64,000 bases of DNA from CAVSSX01 sp963730735 (GCA_963730735.1 CAVSSX010000008.1:62001-126000), one strand, 5' to 3'. Counted from the stretch's first letter, positions 32,130 through 41,814 are shown. Made by a program: numbers and translations. Notes: a model not told the origin generated them from the sequence alone.

Positions 32130-33616
32130 GCGAGCCGGACAAGACGCCGCCGTTGGCGCTGATCATCTTCGGCGCCTCGGGTGACCTGACCTCGCGCAAG
32201 ATCCTGCCGGCCCTGGCCAACCTGGCCGACCGGGGCCGGCTGAACGAGAACTTCACCGTCATCGGGGTGGCCCGGACGCCGTGGACCGACGAGGAGTTCC
32301 AGCAGGCGGCCATGCGCGACGTCCCCAACGCCGGGGCGACCTGGCGCAAGCTGGTGTCGCGCTTCCACTACGTCAGCGGTGAGTACGCCCACCCCGACAC
32401 CTTCGACCAGCTGAAGGAGCACCTGGCCGAGGCGGACAAGGAGTACGGGACGGCCGGGAACCGGGTCTACTACCTGGCCACCGTGCCGGCGGTGTTCGCC
32501 ACGGTGGCCGAGGCGCTGGCCCGGGAGGAGTGCAACGTGCCGGGCGAGGGCGGCGAGTTCGCCCGGCTGGTGGTCGAGAAGCCCTACGGCCGCGACCTCC
32601 AGAGCGCCCGGGAGCTCGACGAGCAGGTCCACACGGCCTTCCAGGAGGACCAGATCTTCCGGATCGACCACTACATGGGCAAGGAGACGGTCCAGAACGT
32701 CCTGGCCCTGCGCTTCGCCAACGCTGTGTTCGAGCCGATCTGGAACCGCCGCTACGTGGAGCAGGTCCAGATCACGGTGGCCGAGAGCCTCGGGGTCGAG
32801 CACCGGGGCGGCTTCTACGAGACCGCCGGGGCGCTGCGCGACATCGTCCAGAACCACGTGATGCAGGTGCTGGCGCTCACCCTCATGGAGCCGCCGACGG
32901 GCATGGACGCCCAGCGGATCCGCAACGAGAAGGTGAAGCTCCTCCAGGCCATCGAGGTCCCGACGCCCGACGAGGCGGTCGACCGGTCGGTGCGCGGCCA
33001 GTACATCGCCGGGGTGGTCGACCAGGAGCCGGTGATCGCCTACCGCGAGGAGGAGGACGTCGCCCCCGACTCGGAGACCGAGACCTACCTGGCCCTGTCG
33101 CTGCGGGTCCAGAACTGGCGCTGGGCCGGCGTGCCCATCTACGTGCGGACGGGCAAGCGCCTCCCGGCCCGGGTGACCGAGGTGGCCCTGCAGTTCCACG
33201 ACGTGCCCTTCTTGGCCTTCGACTCGGTCATGAGCCGGCACAACCGGCCGAACACCCTGGTGTTGCGCATCCAGCCCAACGCCGGCATCAGCCTGCAGTT
33301 CGGGGCCAAGGTGCCGGGCGAGGCCTTCGAGGTCCAGACGGTGTCCATGAACTTCGAGTACGACTCGGTGTTCGACACCACGGCCGAGTCCGACGGCTAC
33401 CCCCGCCTGCTCCACGACGCCATGGTCGGTGACGCCACCCTGTTCATCCGGACCGACGAGGTCGAGCGGGCCTGGGAGATCGTCGACCCCTACCTCGAGG
33501 CGTGGTCCGAGCCCGGGGCCGGCCTGCACTTCTACCAGGCCGGCACCTGGGGGCCGCACGCCGCCGACCTGCTGCTGGCCCGGTCGGGCGACGCCTGGCG
33601 GGACCCGGCGCTGTGA
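32126..33616 (+). CDS. zwf: Glucose-6-phosphate 1-dehydrogenase
   Basis: Oxidises glucose 6-phosphate to 6-phosphogluconolactone. The 496-residue protein has the Rossmann start LIIFGASGDLTSRKILPAL, VVEKPYGRDLQSA, and the active-site motif RIDHYMGKETVQNVLALRFAN with the catalytic His/Lys. PIYVRTGKRLPARVTEV is near the C-terminus. The GTG start overlaps the gnd stop by 4 bp and the stop overlaps pgl by 4 bp, which indicates tight translational coupling. Confidence 0.97.
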   Translation: MSEPDKTPPLALIIFGASGDLTSRKILPALANLADRGRLNENFTVIGVARTPWTDEEFQQAAMRDVPNAGATWRKLVSRFHYVSGEYAHPDTFDQLKEHLAEADKEYGTAGNRVYYLATVPAVFATVAEALAREECNVPGEGGEFARLVVEKPYGRDLQSARELDEQVHTAFQEDQIFRIDHYMGKETVQNVLALRFANAVFEPIWNRRYVEQVQITVAESLGVEHRGGFYETAGALRDIVQNHVMQVLALTLMEPPTGMDAQRIRNEKVKLLQAIEVPTPDEAVDRSVRGQYIAGVVDQEPVIAYREEEDVAPDSETETYLALSLRVQNWRWAGVPIYVRTGKRLPARVTEVALQFHDVPFLAFDSVMSRHNRPNTLVLRIQPNAGISLQFGAKVPGEAFEVQTVSMNFEYDSVFDTTAESDGYPRLLHDAMVGDATLFIRTDEVERAWEIVDPYLEAWSEPGAGLHFYQAGTWGPHAADLLLARSGDAWRDPAL

Positions 33617-34311
33617 CCACCGCCGTGACCTCGCTGGTGGCCGCCCAGCCGGTGGCCGACGTGGCCGGGGCCTTCGTGGCCGAGGTGGCCGACGCCTTCT
33701 CACAGCGACCGGGGCCCCGGTTCGGCCTGGTGCTGTCGGGTGGCGCCCTGGCCGGCGAGTGCTACGAGCGCCTGGCCGCCTCGCCGGGGACCCTCGACTG
33801 GACCGTGGTCGACGTCTACATCGGCGACGAGCGGTTCGTCCCGGCCGACGACGCCGACGCCAACCAACGGCTGATCACCGAGACACTGCTCGATCGGGTC
33901 GGTCCGGTGGGTAGCTTCTCCCCTATGCCGACGCGGGGGGCGATCGAGGAATGTGCCGCGGCCTATGCCACCACGGTGGCGGCGGCCCTCGACGGACCGG
34001 GGTTCGACCTCATCCACATGGGCCTCGGCCCGGACGGCCACACGGCTTCGCTGTTCCCCGGCGCCCCCACCCTCGAGGCCCCGGCCGACCAGCTGGTGGC
34101 GGCGACCGAGGACCCCAACGGCCGCAACCCCCACCCCCGCCTGACGCTCACCCTGCCGGCCATCGACCGGGCCCGCCGGGCGGTGATCACGGTCACCGGC
34201 CGCGACAAGGCGGCGGCCATCGACCTGGTGCGCCACGGCGCCTCGGTCCCCGGGGCGCTCCTCGACGTGGCCGACACCCGCTGGCTGGTGGACACCGAGG
34301 CGTTCGGATGA
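33613..34311 (+). CDS. pgl: 6-phosphogluconolactonase
   Basis: Hydrolyses 6-phosphogluconolactone, the product of Zwf. The 232-residue protein has LVLSGGALAGECYERLA, WTVVDVYIGDERFVPADDAD and FDLIHMGLGPDGHTASLFPG, the standard Pgl motifs. GTGA overlap with zwf and ATGA overlap with fbiC place it in the middle of a coupled chain. Confidence 0.95.
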   Translation: MTTAVTSLVAAQPVADVAGAFVAEVADAFSQRPGPRFGLVLSGGALAGECYERLAASPGTLDWTVVDVYIGDERFVPADDADANQRLITETLLDRVGPVGSFSPMPTRGAIEECAAAYATTVAAALDGPGFDLIHMGLGPDGHTASLFPGAPTLEAPADQLVAATEDPNGRNPHPRLTLTLPAIDRARRAVITVTGRDKAAAIDLVRHGASVPGALLDVADTRWLVDTEAFG

Positions 34312-36622
34312 GCCTCCTCAGCCCGCCCACCCACGCCGACCTGCTCTCGGCGCCCCTCGACGAGCTGACGGCGGCCGCCCGTCGCGTGCGGGACGCCGCC
34401 TTCGGCACCCGGGTCACCTACTCGCCCAAGGTCTTCATCCCCTTGACCATGCTGTGCCGCGACCGTTGCGGCTACTGCACCTTCGCCAAGGCCCCGGCCC
34501 GCCTGGCCAGCCCGTACCTGACGCCCGACGAGGTGCTCGTCGATCGCCCGGGCCGGTCGCGACGCCGGCTGCCACGAGGCGCTGTTCACCCTGGGCGAGC
34601 AGCCCGAGGTCCGCTACCCGACGGCCCTGCGCTGGCTGGAGGAGCACGGCTACGCCTCGACGGTCGACTACCTGGTCGCCATGTGCCGCCTGGTGCTCGA
34701 GGAGACCGGCCTCCTGCCCCACGCCAACGCCGGCGCCCTCTCCAAGGACGAGCTGGCGGCCCTGCGGCCGGTGAGCGCCAGCCAGGGGATGATGATCGAG
34801 ACCCTGGCCGAGGTGGCGGCGCACCGCCGGGCCCCGGACAAGGACCCGGCCCGACGCCTGGCCACCCTCGAGGCGGCCGGCGAGCTGGCCATCCCCTTCA
34901 CCACCGGGGTGCTGGTCGGCATCGGCGACACCCGGACCGACCGTCTGGCCACCCTCCAGGCCATCGCCGACGCCCACCGCCGGCACGGCCACGTGCAGGA
35001 GGTGATCGTCCAGAACTTCCTGCCCAAGCCGACCACGGCCATGGCCTCGACACCGCCCTGCCCGCCCGAGGAGCTGGCCTGGTCGATCGCCGTGGCCCGC
35101 CTCCTGCTGCCGCCCGAGGTCCACGTGCAGGCCCCGCCCAACCTCTCCGACGACCTCGGGCCGCTGCTGGCCGCCGGCATCGACGACTGGGGTGGCGTGT
35201 CGCCGGTGACCGCCGACCACGTCAACCCCGAGCGGGCCTGGCCCGCCCTCGACCTGCTGCGGGCGGCCACCGAGGCCGGTGGCCACACCCTGGCCCCGAG
35301 GCTGACCATCTACCCGGCCTTCGCCCACGACCCCGAGCGCTGGCTCGACCCGGCCCTGCGCTTCCCGGTGCTCGACGTGGCCGACGCCGAGGGCCTGGCC
35401 CGAGACGACCTGTGGTGCTCGGGCGGCGAGACCCCGCCCCCGGCCCTGCTCGACCCGACCGGTGACGCCGGCCCGACGCCCGAGCCGGCCCGGACCGGTG
35501 CGGCCAGCGCCGTCGACGAGGTCCTCCAGGGCGTCCTGCTCGGCCAGGAGGTCGGCGAGGCCGAGATCGTCACCCTCTTCTCGGCCCGGGGCCCCGAGGT
35601 GCGGGCGGTGGCGGCGGTGGCCGACCAGCTGCGGCGCGACGCCGTCGGCGACGACGTCACCTACGTGATCAACCGCAACATCAACTACACCAACGTGTGC
35701 ACGTTCAAGTGCCGCTTCTGCGCCTTCTCCAAGGGCCCGCTGTCGCTCAACCTGCGGGGTGCGCCGTACCTGCTCGACCTGGACGAGATCACCCGCCGGG
35801 TGGTCGAGGCCGAGGAGCTGGGGGCGACCGAGGTCTGCCTCCAGGGCGGGATCCACCCGAACTTCGACGGCGACTACTACGTCGACGTGCTCGGGCGCCG
35901 TCCGGGCCGCCTCCGAGCGCATCCACATCCACGGCTTCACCGCCCTCGAGGTGACCGAAGGCGCCCGGCGCTCCGAGGTCCCGTTGGCCGACTACCTGAC
36001 CCGCCTGCGCGAGGCCGGGCTCAAGACCCTGCCCGGCACGGCGGCCGAGATCCTGGACGACCCGGTGCGGGCCATCCTGTGCCCCGACAAGATCAACACC
36101 GAGCAGTGGCTGGAGGCCCACCGCACCGCCCACTCGGTCGGTCTGCGCTCCAACGTCACCATCATGTTCGGTGCGGTCGAGCAGCCGGTGTCGTGGGCCC
36201 GGCACATGATCCGGACCCGGGACCTCCAACGCGAGACCGGGGGGTTCACCGAGTTCGTCCCCTTGCCCTTCGTCCACATGGCCACGCCGATCTACCTGCA
36301 GAAGAAGGCCCGCCGGGGCCCGACGTTCCGCGAGACCGTCCTCATGCACGCCGTCGGCCGCATCGCCTACCGCGGGGCCATCGACAACATCCAGGTCAGC
36401 TGGGTGAAGATGGGCGTCGGCGGGGTGCGCCAGCTGCTGGCGGCCGGGGTCAACGACATGGGCGGCACGCTCATGGACGAGAACATCTCGCGGGCCGCCG
36501 GGGCCAGCCACGGCCAGGGCATGGACACGGCCGGCTTCGAAGAGGTCGTGGCGCCGCTCGGGCGTCCCCTGGTGCAGCGGACCACGCTGTACGGCCGGCC
36601 GGCCGTCGCCAGCCTGACGTGA
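34308..36622 (+). CDS. fbiC: FbiC, fused CofG-CofH F0 synthase, two frameshifts in this sequence
   Basis: Builds F0, the deazaflavin core of coenzyme F420, from tyrosine and a pyrimidine intermediate with two radical SAM domains. The CofG half has MLCRDRCGYCTFAKAP (C-x3-C-x2-C). The CofH half has NINYTNVCTFKCRFCAFSKG. Reading requires frame changes near 34540 (one extra base in GTGCTCGTCGATC) and at 35893-35895 (one extra G). Once these are corrected the protein is about 771 residues, normal for FbiC. GCHEALFTLGEQPE and QGGIHPNFDGDYYVDVL flank the breaks and are well conserved, so sequence errors are likely. It starts within the pgl stop (ATGA). Confidence 0.88.
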
Positions 36623-37683
36623 CCGAGCCGCTGGTCCCCGGGGTCGTCCCCCCGGCCCCCCGGCCCGACCCCGAGGTGATCGAGGCGGCTTTCGAGACGC
36701 TGGTCGGCGAGCGTCCCCTGTCCAGGTCCCAGCGCGACCTCGTGCGCTCGATGCTGGCCACGGTGTGGGACCTGGCCAGCGAGGGGATGGGCGTCGGCGA
36801 CCTCAAGATCGCCGACGCCGCCCTGGCCGAGATGACCGAGGCCTTCCGGGTGTTCCGCCCCTACCGCGACGTCCGCAAGGTCACCATGTTCGGGTCGGCC
36901 CGGACCAAGCCCGACGACCCGGTCTACGTGCTGGCCCGGGACCTGGCGGCCGAGTTGGCTGCGGCCGGCTGGATGATGGTCACCGGGGCGGGGCCCGGCA
37001 TCATGGCGGCGGGCACCGAGGGGGCCGGTCGGGAGCACGCCTTCGGGGTGAACATCCGGCTGCCCCACGAGGAGGGGGCCAACCCGTTCATCGCCCAGGA
37101 CCCCAAGCTGGTCGAGATGCGGTACTTCTTCACCCGCAAGCTCATGCTGATCAAGGAGTCGCACGCCTACGCCGTGTTGCCGGGGGGCTTCGGGACCCAG
37201 GACGAGTGCTACGAGCTGCTCACCCTGCTCCAGACGGGCAAGGCCGAGCCGGCCCCGGTGGTGCTGGTCGAGACGCCCGGTGGTTCCTACTGGGAGGGCT
37301 GGCGGCGGTTCCTCGACGAGCAGGCCGTCCGACCGGGCTGGGTCTCGCCCGAGGACACGTCGCTGTTCCGGGTGGCCAACTCGGTCGACGAGGCGGCCCG
37401 GGAGATCCTGGGCTTCTACCGCAACTACCACTCGTGCCGCTGGGTGGGCGACCTGCTGGTGCTGCGCCTCCAGGTCGCCCCGTCCGACGCCGAGCTGGCC
37501 GACCTGAACCGCCGGTTCGCCGACATCGTCGTCTCGGGCAGCATCCGCCCGGCCAGCGCCTTCCCGCCCGAGCGCTCCACCCACGACCACGTGGAGCTGC
37601 CCCGGGTGGCCTTCCGCTTCGACAGGTTCCACTTCGCCCGGCTGCGCCTCCTGATCGACGCCCTGAACGAGTGCACCGGCTGA
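36619..37683 (+). CDS. LOG family protein (TIGR00730-like, long form)
   Basis: A 354-residue member of the LOG/lysine-decarboxylase-like fold. Short members release cytokinin bases from nucleotide monophosphates. The nucleotide-binding features are VTMFGSARTKPDDPVY, MMVTGAGPGIMAAGTEGAG and the signature LPGGFGTQDECYELL. About 90 residues are added at the N-terminus and about 80 at the C-terminus compared with short LOG proteins, so the substrate may be different. GTGA overlap with fbiC makes it the last gene of the coupled chain; a link to F420 or nucleotide metabolism is possible but unproven. Confidence 0.8.
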   Translation: MTEPLVPGVVPPAPRPDPEVIEAAFETLVGERPLSRSQRDLVRSMLATVWDLASEGMGVGDLKIADAALAEMTEAFRVFRPYRDVRKVTMFGSARTKPDDPVYVLARDLAAELAAAGWMMVTGAGPGIMAAGTEGAGREHAFGVNIRLPHEEGANPFIAQDPKLVEMRYFFTRKLMLIKESHAYAVLPGGFGTQDECYELLTLLQTGKAEPAPVVLVETPGGSYWEGWRRFLDEQAVRPGWVSPEDTSLFRVANSVDEAAREILGFYRNYHSCRWVGDLLVLRLQVAPSDAELADLNRRFADIVVSGSIRPASAFPPERSTHDHVELPRVAFRFDRFHFARLRLLIDALNECTG

Positions 37684-37692
37684 ACGCCGGGG

Positions 37693-37917
37693 CTACGTGG
37701 CTCCGTCGTCGAGCTCGGGGCGGGGCGACAGGAGGGTGATGGCCTTCTCGACCGACCGGCGGGCCCGGGTCACCCGGCGCTCGACGGCCAGGGCCTCGGG
37801 GTCGGGATGCGCCTGCTCGGCCACCAGCCGGAGCTGGTCGATGGCCAGGTCCACCAGGGACTCGGCCACCGTCTCGAGCTGAGCGGCCAGGTACTCGAGC
37901 TGGTCGTCGACGCTCAC
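37693..37917 (-). CDS. Small helical protein, unknown
   Basis: A 74-residue, mostly helical protein (LEYLAAQLETVAESLVDLAI, then VERRVTRARRSVEKAITLL). No family recognised. The GTG start overlaps the stop of the upstream acyl-CoA ligase by 4 bp, so it is probably translated with it. It ends 9 bp from the convergent LOG gene with no visible terminator. Confidence 0.55.
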   Translation of the reverse strand: MSVDDQLEYLAAQLETVAESLVDLAIDQLRLVAEQAHPDPEALAVERRVTRARRSVEKAITLLSPRPELDDGAT

Positions 37918-39560
37918 GCCGTGGTGGTCGCCGGCCGGTCGGGCGGGAGCTCGAGCGTGGTCACGTCGAGCTTCCCGTCGGCGTAGGCGGCCCGCAACAC
38001 CTTCTTGTCGAACTTGCCGACCGAGGTCTTCGGGACCTCCTCGATGAAGGCCCAGCGCTCGGGCAGCCAGAACCGGGCCACCCGTCCGACCAGGAAGTCG
38101 AGCAGCTCCTCGAACGACGGCGACGCCCCCTCGTTGCGCACCACGCAGACCAGCGGGCGCTCCTCCCAGCGGGGGTCGGGCACGGCCACCACCGCCGCCT
38201 CGTAGACGTCGGGGTGCGACATGACCTCGCCCTCGAGCTCGACCGAGGAGATCCACTCCCCGCCCGTCTTGATGACGTCCTTGGTCCGGTCGGAGATCTG
38301 CATGAAGCCGAAGCGGTCGAGGCTGCCGACGTCGCCCGTGCGCAGCCACCCGTCGTGGAAGCGGTGGGGGTCCTCGTCCTTGTAGTAGGAGGCGGTGACC
38401 CAGGGGCCACGGATCTCGAACTCCCCGACCGCCTCGCCGTCGTTGGGCAGGATCTCGTCGCCCTCGCCGACCACCCGGACCTCGACGCCGGGCACGATGC
38501 GCCCGGCCTTGGCCTTGTAGTCGAGCTCCTTGCCCGGGGGGCAGCCCTCGGGCGGCCGGGAGACGGCGGCCAGCGGGCTGGTCTCGGTCATCCCCCAGCC
38601 CTGGATCATCTCGACCCCGAAGGTCGTCTTGTAGGCCTCCATGAGGGCCCGGGGGACGGCCGAGCCGCCGCCGGTGATCTCGCGCAGCGAGCTCAGGTCG
38701 ACCGTGCGCTCCTGGCCCACCCGGAGCAGGTCGTTCCAGATGGTCGGCACCCCGCACGACAGCGTGGGCCGGTAGTTCTCGATGATCCGGGCCAGGTGGG
38801 GCCCCTGGAGGTACTGCTGGGGCAACAGCAGGTCGGCGCCGGTCATCCAGGAGGTGAACGGGGTGCCCCAGGCGTTGGCGTGGAACATCGGGACGATGAT
38901 CAGCATGCGGTCGTGCTCGGTCAGCCCGACCGAGGCGGCGGCGGCCTGGGCCATGGTGTGCAGGAAGGCCGACCGGTGGCTGTAGACCACGCCCTTGGGG
39001 TTGCCGGTGGTGCCGCTCGTGTAACACATGGCGGCGGCGTCGCGTTCGTCGAGCACCGGCCAGTCCATGCCGGGCTCCTCGGCGGCCAGCAGCTCCTCAT
39101 AGTCGAGGGTGGCCCCCAGCTCGGAGGTGTCACCCTCGCCGATCACCACGATGGTCTCGACCGTCTTCAGCTCGTCACGCACCCGGGCCAGCAACGGGAT
39201 GAGGGAGGCGTCCACCAGGATCACCTTGTCCTCGGCGTGGTTGATGACGTACGCCAGCTGCTGGGGGAAGAGCCGGACGTTCAGCGTGTGCAGGACGGCG
39301 CCCATCGAGGGCACGGCCAGGTAGGCCTCGAGGTGGCCCTGGTTGTTCCAGCAGAACGTCCCGACCCGGTCGCCCCGGCCGATACCGAGCCGGGCCAACA
39401 CCTTGGCCAGGCGCTCGGCCCGGTCGGCGACCTGGGTGAAGGTGGCGAAACGGGCCCCGTCTTCCTCGACGGTGATGACCTGGCGGTCGCCGTGGTTGTA
39501 CTGACCGTGCCGCAGGATCCCCGAGATGAGGAGCGGTGCGTCCTGCATGGTGCTGCGCAT
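37914..39560 (-). CDS. Medium/long-chain fatty acid-CoA ligase
   Basis: Activates fatty acids to acyl-CoA with ATP. The 548-residue protein has the AMP-binding motif AAMCYTSGTTGNPKGVVYSH, GWGMTETSPLAAVSRPPEG, the hinge WLRTGDVGSLDRFGFMQISD, KDVIKTGGEWISSVELE and the C-terminal catalytic Lys in PKTSVGKFDKKVLR. This matches FadD-type ligases of the AlkK/medium-chain branch. The ATG at 39560 is chosen for the AGGGGG six nt upstream. Confidence 0.92.
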   Translation of the reverse strand: MRSTMQDAPLLISGILRHGQYNHGDRQVITVEEDGARFATFTQVADRAERLAKVLARLGIGRGDRVGTFCWNNQGHLEAYLAVPSMGAVLHTLNVRLFPQQLAYVINHAEDKVILVDASLIPLLARVRDELKTVETIVVIGEGDTSELGATLDYEELLAAEEPGMDWPVLDERDAAAMCYTSGTTGNPKGVVYSHRSAFLHTMAQAAAASVGLTEHDRMLIIVPMFHANAWGTPFTSWMTGADLLLPQQYLQGPHLARIIENYRPTLSCGVPTIWNDLLRVGQERTVDLSSLREITGGGSAVPRALMEAYKTTFGVEMIQGWGMTETSPLAAVSRPPEGCPPGKELDYKAKAGRIVPGVEVRVVGEGDEILPNDGEAVGEFEIRGPWVTASYYKDEDPHRFHDGWLRTGDVGSLDRFGFMQISDRTKDVIKTGGEWISSVELEGEVMSHPDVYEAAVVAVPDPRWEERPLVCVVRNEGASPSFEELLDFLVGRVARFWLPERWAFIEEVPKTSVGKFDKKVLRAAYADGKLDVTTLELPPDRPATTTA

Positions 39561-39660
39561 GGATCCCCCTGACCACATGGACCGCCCGGGCCGGGCGGTA
39601 TCCCCTGCAGCGTAGTGCGGGCGATCTCGTGCCCCGGGGGTCACCGGACCTGGGGTCCCG

Positions 39661-40743
39661 TCAGGCCGAGGCCGCCCGCTCGCCGCGCTGGAGGTGCCCA
39701 GGGTAGGGCGACGTCACCCGGGCCACGTCCGCCTCGGCCCCGGCCACCACCAGGTACTCGAGGTTGCGCAGGTGCGACACCGTGCCCACCTTGTCGCCGT
39801 CGGGGTTGTAGATACCGATCTGGGCCCCGACGTAGCGCTTGGAGTCGAAGGCCAGCACGGCCACCGCCTCGTGGTGCGAACACATCTCGACCAGCTCCTG
39901 GCGCGACACCCAGGACTCGTCGTTGTAGGACAGGATCAGGACCCGGCACCGGACGTCGCGGACCACCTGGCGCAGCGCCCCGGCCATGGCCCGCTTGGCG
40001 TTGAAGACGCTCTTGGTCGCCTCGTCCCGGGCGTCCACCCGCTTGCAGGCCACGCCGTAGTGCTCGGGGGCGTCCCAGGCCACCAGCGTCTCCCAGACGT
40101 GGTAGTTCGTGTAGTAGCGGTGCTGGTTGTAGGGCGGGTCCAGGTAGGCCACGTCGAACTCCCCCAGGGCGCCGGCCAGCTGGCAGGCGTCGCCCCGCAC
40201 GGCCCGACCCGGGCCGGACAGCAGCTCGGGCACCCGCAGCTCCAGCGGATTGAACGAGCGCGGCGCCCACTGCTTCACGTAGGCCATCTGGACCCCGGTG
40301 GTCGAGTCGACCCGGTCGGCCGCCTCGAGCAGGCTGGTGAGGAGCAGGGGGTAGAGCGGCGAGCCGGCGTAGTCGGTCTCGATGGCCTGGCGGATGGCGT
40401 CGACCCGCCGCCCGTTGAAGGGCTGGAAGTAGCGAGCGGCAACGCAGAAGGTCTCGGTGAAGTAGCCGTCGGTGCCCGGGAGGCTCGACAGGTGGTCGAG
40501 GGCGGCGGTCAGCTGGCGGCGGTCGACGGCCTCGGCATCGGTCTCGACGTAGCACCGGGCGAACACCTCGGCGTAGCGGGCGGTGTCGACCGCCGTGGTG
40601 GCGAGTCCCCGTCGCTTGAACTCCTGGGCCACCCGGGTGGTCCCGGTGAACAGGTCGAGGGCCGTGGTCGCCCCCTCGACGTTCGAGGCCAGGTCGCCGA
40701 GCACCGGCACCAGCCGGCGCTTCGAGCCCAGGTACTTGATCAT
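39661..40743 (-). CDS. D12-class adenine-N6 DNA methyltransferase, orphan
   Basis: Transfers a methyl group from SAM to adenine in DNA. The 360-residue protein starts IKYLGSKRRLVPVL, the usual D12-class (Dam-like) K-W/Y-x-G-S-K start. It has the SAM site TTALDLFTGTTRVAQEFKRRG and the catalytic DPPY in VAYLDPPYNQHRYYTNYH, followed by LILSYNDESWVSRQEL. No restriction endonuclease or specificity gene is adjacent, so it may be a regulatory or solitary methylase. TACGGT stands 7 nt before the ATG. The recognition site cannot be predicted. Confidence 0.9.
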   Translation of the reverse strand: MIKYLGSKRRLVPVLGDLASNVEGATTALDLFTGTTRVAQEFKRRGLATTAVDTARYAEVFARCYVETDAEAVDRRQLTAALDHLSSLPGTDGYFTETFCVAARYFQPFNGRRVDAIRQAIETDYAGSPLYPLLLTSLLEAADRVDSTTGVQMAYVKQWAPRSFNPLELRVPELLSGPGRAVRGDACQLAGALGEFDVAYLDPPYNQHRYYTNYHVWETLVAWDAPEHYGVACKRVDARDEATKSVFNAKRAMAGALRQVVRDVRCRVLILSYNDESWVSRQELVEMCSHHEAVAVLAFDSKRYVGAQIGIYNPDGDKVGTVSHLRNLEYLVVAGAEADVARVTSPYPGHLQRGERAASA

Positions 40744-40750
40744 CCGGGCG

Positions 40751-40756
40751 ACCGTA
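40751..40756 (-). promoter_or_regulatory. -10 element of the DNA methyltransferase gene (leaderless type)
   Basis: TACGGT on the minus strand, exactly 7 nt before the ATG at 40743, with no Shine-Dalgarno sequence. Confidence 0.5.
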
Positions 40757-40828
40757 CCAAACGGCCGTTGCCCGACCGCGGCTCCCCCTGCCCGACCGTT
40801 CTCCCCCGGCGAAACGACCGGAAGGTGG

Positions 40829-41794
40829 ATGCGTATGCGACGGCTCGGGATGGGGATGGTCGGGGCCACGATGGTCCTGCTGCTGGCCGTGGTGCTGGCC
40901 GCTTCGGTGGTGCTGGCCGGCGTGAACGGCCGGGCGAACGCCGCACCCGGCACCGGTGGGTCGGCGGGCCTCCCCTCGGCCGGGCAGCCGGCCGTCCCGA
41001 CGAGCTGGGAGCTGCTGGACCAGGCGGCCGCCGGCTCGTGCCCGGGCCTCTCGTGGTCGGTCCTGGCCGCCGTCGGCCGCCTGGCCACCGACAGCGGGCG
41101 GGACGGGGCGCCGTGGATCGACGCCGGGGTGAGCGGGTCCGGCGCCGAGGGACCGATGGGCCTGTCGGCGGCCACCTTCGCCGCCGACGCCACCGTCGGC
41201 CCCGGCGGGATGGAACCGGCCTCCCCCTACGACCCGACCGACGCGGTGGCCACCGCCGCCCGGGCCCTCTGTGCCGACGGTGCCGGTTCCCCCGGTGGCC
41301 TGGGCGCGGCGGTGGGCGACCTCGAGGGCTCGCCGGCCCTCGTCGAGGAGGTCCTGGTGCTCTCGGCCTCGTTGGCCGACGACCCCTCGCTCGCCTCGGC
41401 GGCGGCCTCGGCCCTCACCTTCGCCGCCGCCCAGCTGGGTGTGCCCTACCTGTGGGGTGGGACGGGCGTGGGTGGGTTCGACTGCTCGGGCCTCACCCAG
41501 GCCGCCTACCGGTCGGCCGGCGTGGCCCTCCCCCGGGTGGCCCAGGACCAGTTCGATGCCGGGCCGCCGGTGCCGGCCGACGTACCGCTGGTGCCGGGCG
41601 ACCTGGTGTTCTTCGGTGGCGCCACGAGCGACATCGGCCACGTGGGCCTGGTGGTCTCGGTGGACGGCGCTCGGGCGGTCATGATCGACGCTCCCCATAC
41701 CGGCGCCGACGTCCGGCTGGATGCCCTGCCGTCGACGCCGGGTGCGGCGTGGGGCGGTGAGCGCTTCGTCGGGGCGACGGCGCCGGGGACGTAG
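40829..41794 (+). CDS. Exported NlpC/P60 peptidoglycan endopeptidase
   Basis: Cleaves peptide stems of peptidoglycan. It has an N-terminal signal peptide or anchor (MVLLLAVVLAASVVLA), then a domain of about 110 residues resembling a degenerate lytic-transglycosylase fold (SWSVLAAVGRLATDSGR and GPMGLSAATFA). The C-terminal NlpC/P60 domain has GVPYLWGGTGVGGFDCSGL (catalytic Cys) and SDIGHVGLVVS (catalytic His). GGAAGG precedes two close in-frame ATGs at 40829 and 40835; the second has the better spacing. It is divergent from the DNA methyltransferase. Confidence 0.88.
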   Translation: MRMRRLGMGMVGATMVLLLAVVLAASVVLAGVNGRANAAPGTGGSAGLPSAGQPAVPTSWELLDQAAAGSCPGLSWSVLAAVGRLATDSGRDGAPWIDAGVSGSGAEGPMGLSAATFAADATVGPGGMEPASPYDPTDAVATAARALCADGAGSPGGLGAAVGDLEGSPALVEEVLVLSASLADDPSLASAAASALTFAAAQLGVPYLWGGTGVGGFDCSGLTQAAYRSAGVALPRVAQDQFDAGPPVPADVPLVPGDLVFFGGATSDIGHVGLVVSVDGARAVMIDAPHTGADVRLDALPSTPGAAWGGERFVGATAPGT

Positions 41795-41814
41795 CGCCGG
41801 ACCGGCTGGCCGGG

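Noticed and set aside
34530..35900. Programmed frameshifting in fbiC
   Set aside because: No slippery heptamer with a downstream pseudoknot is evident, two shifts would be needed, and similar random indels occur in other genes of this sequence.
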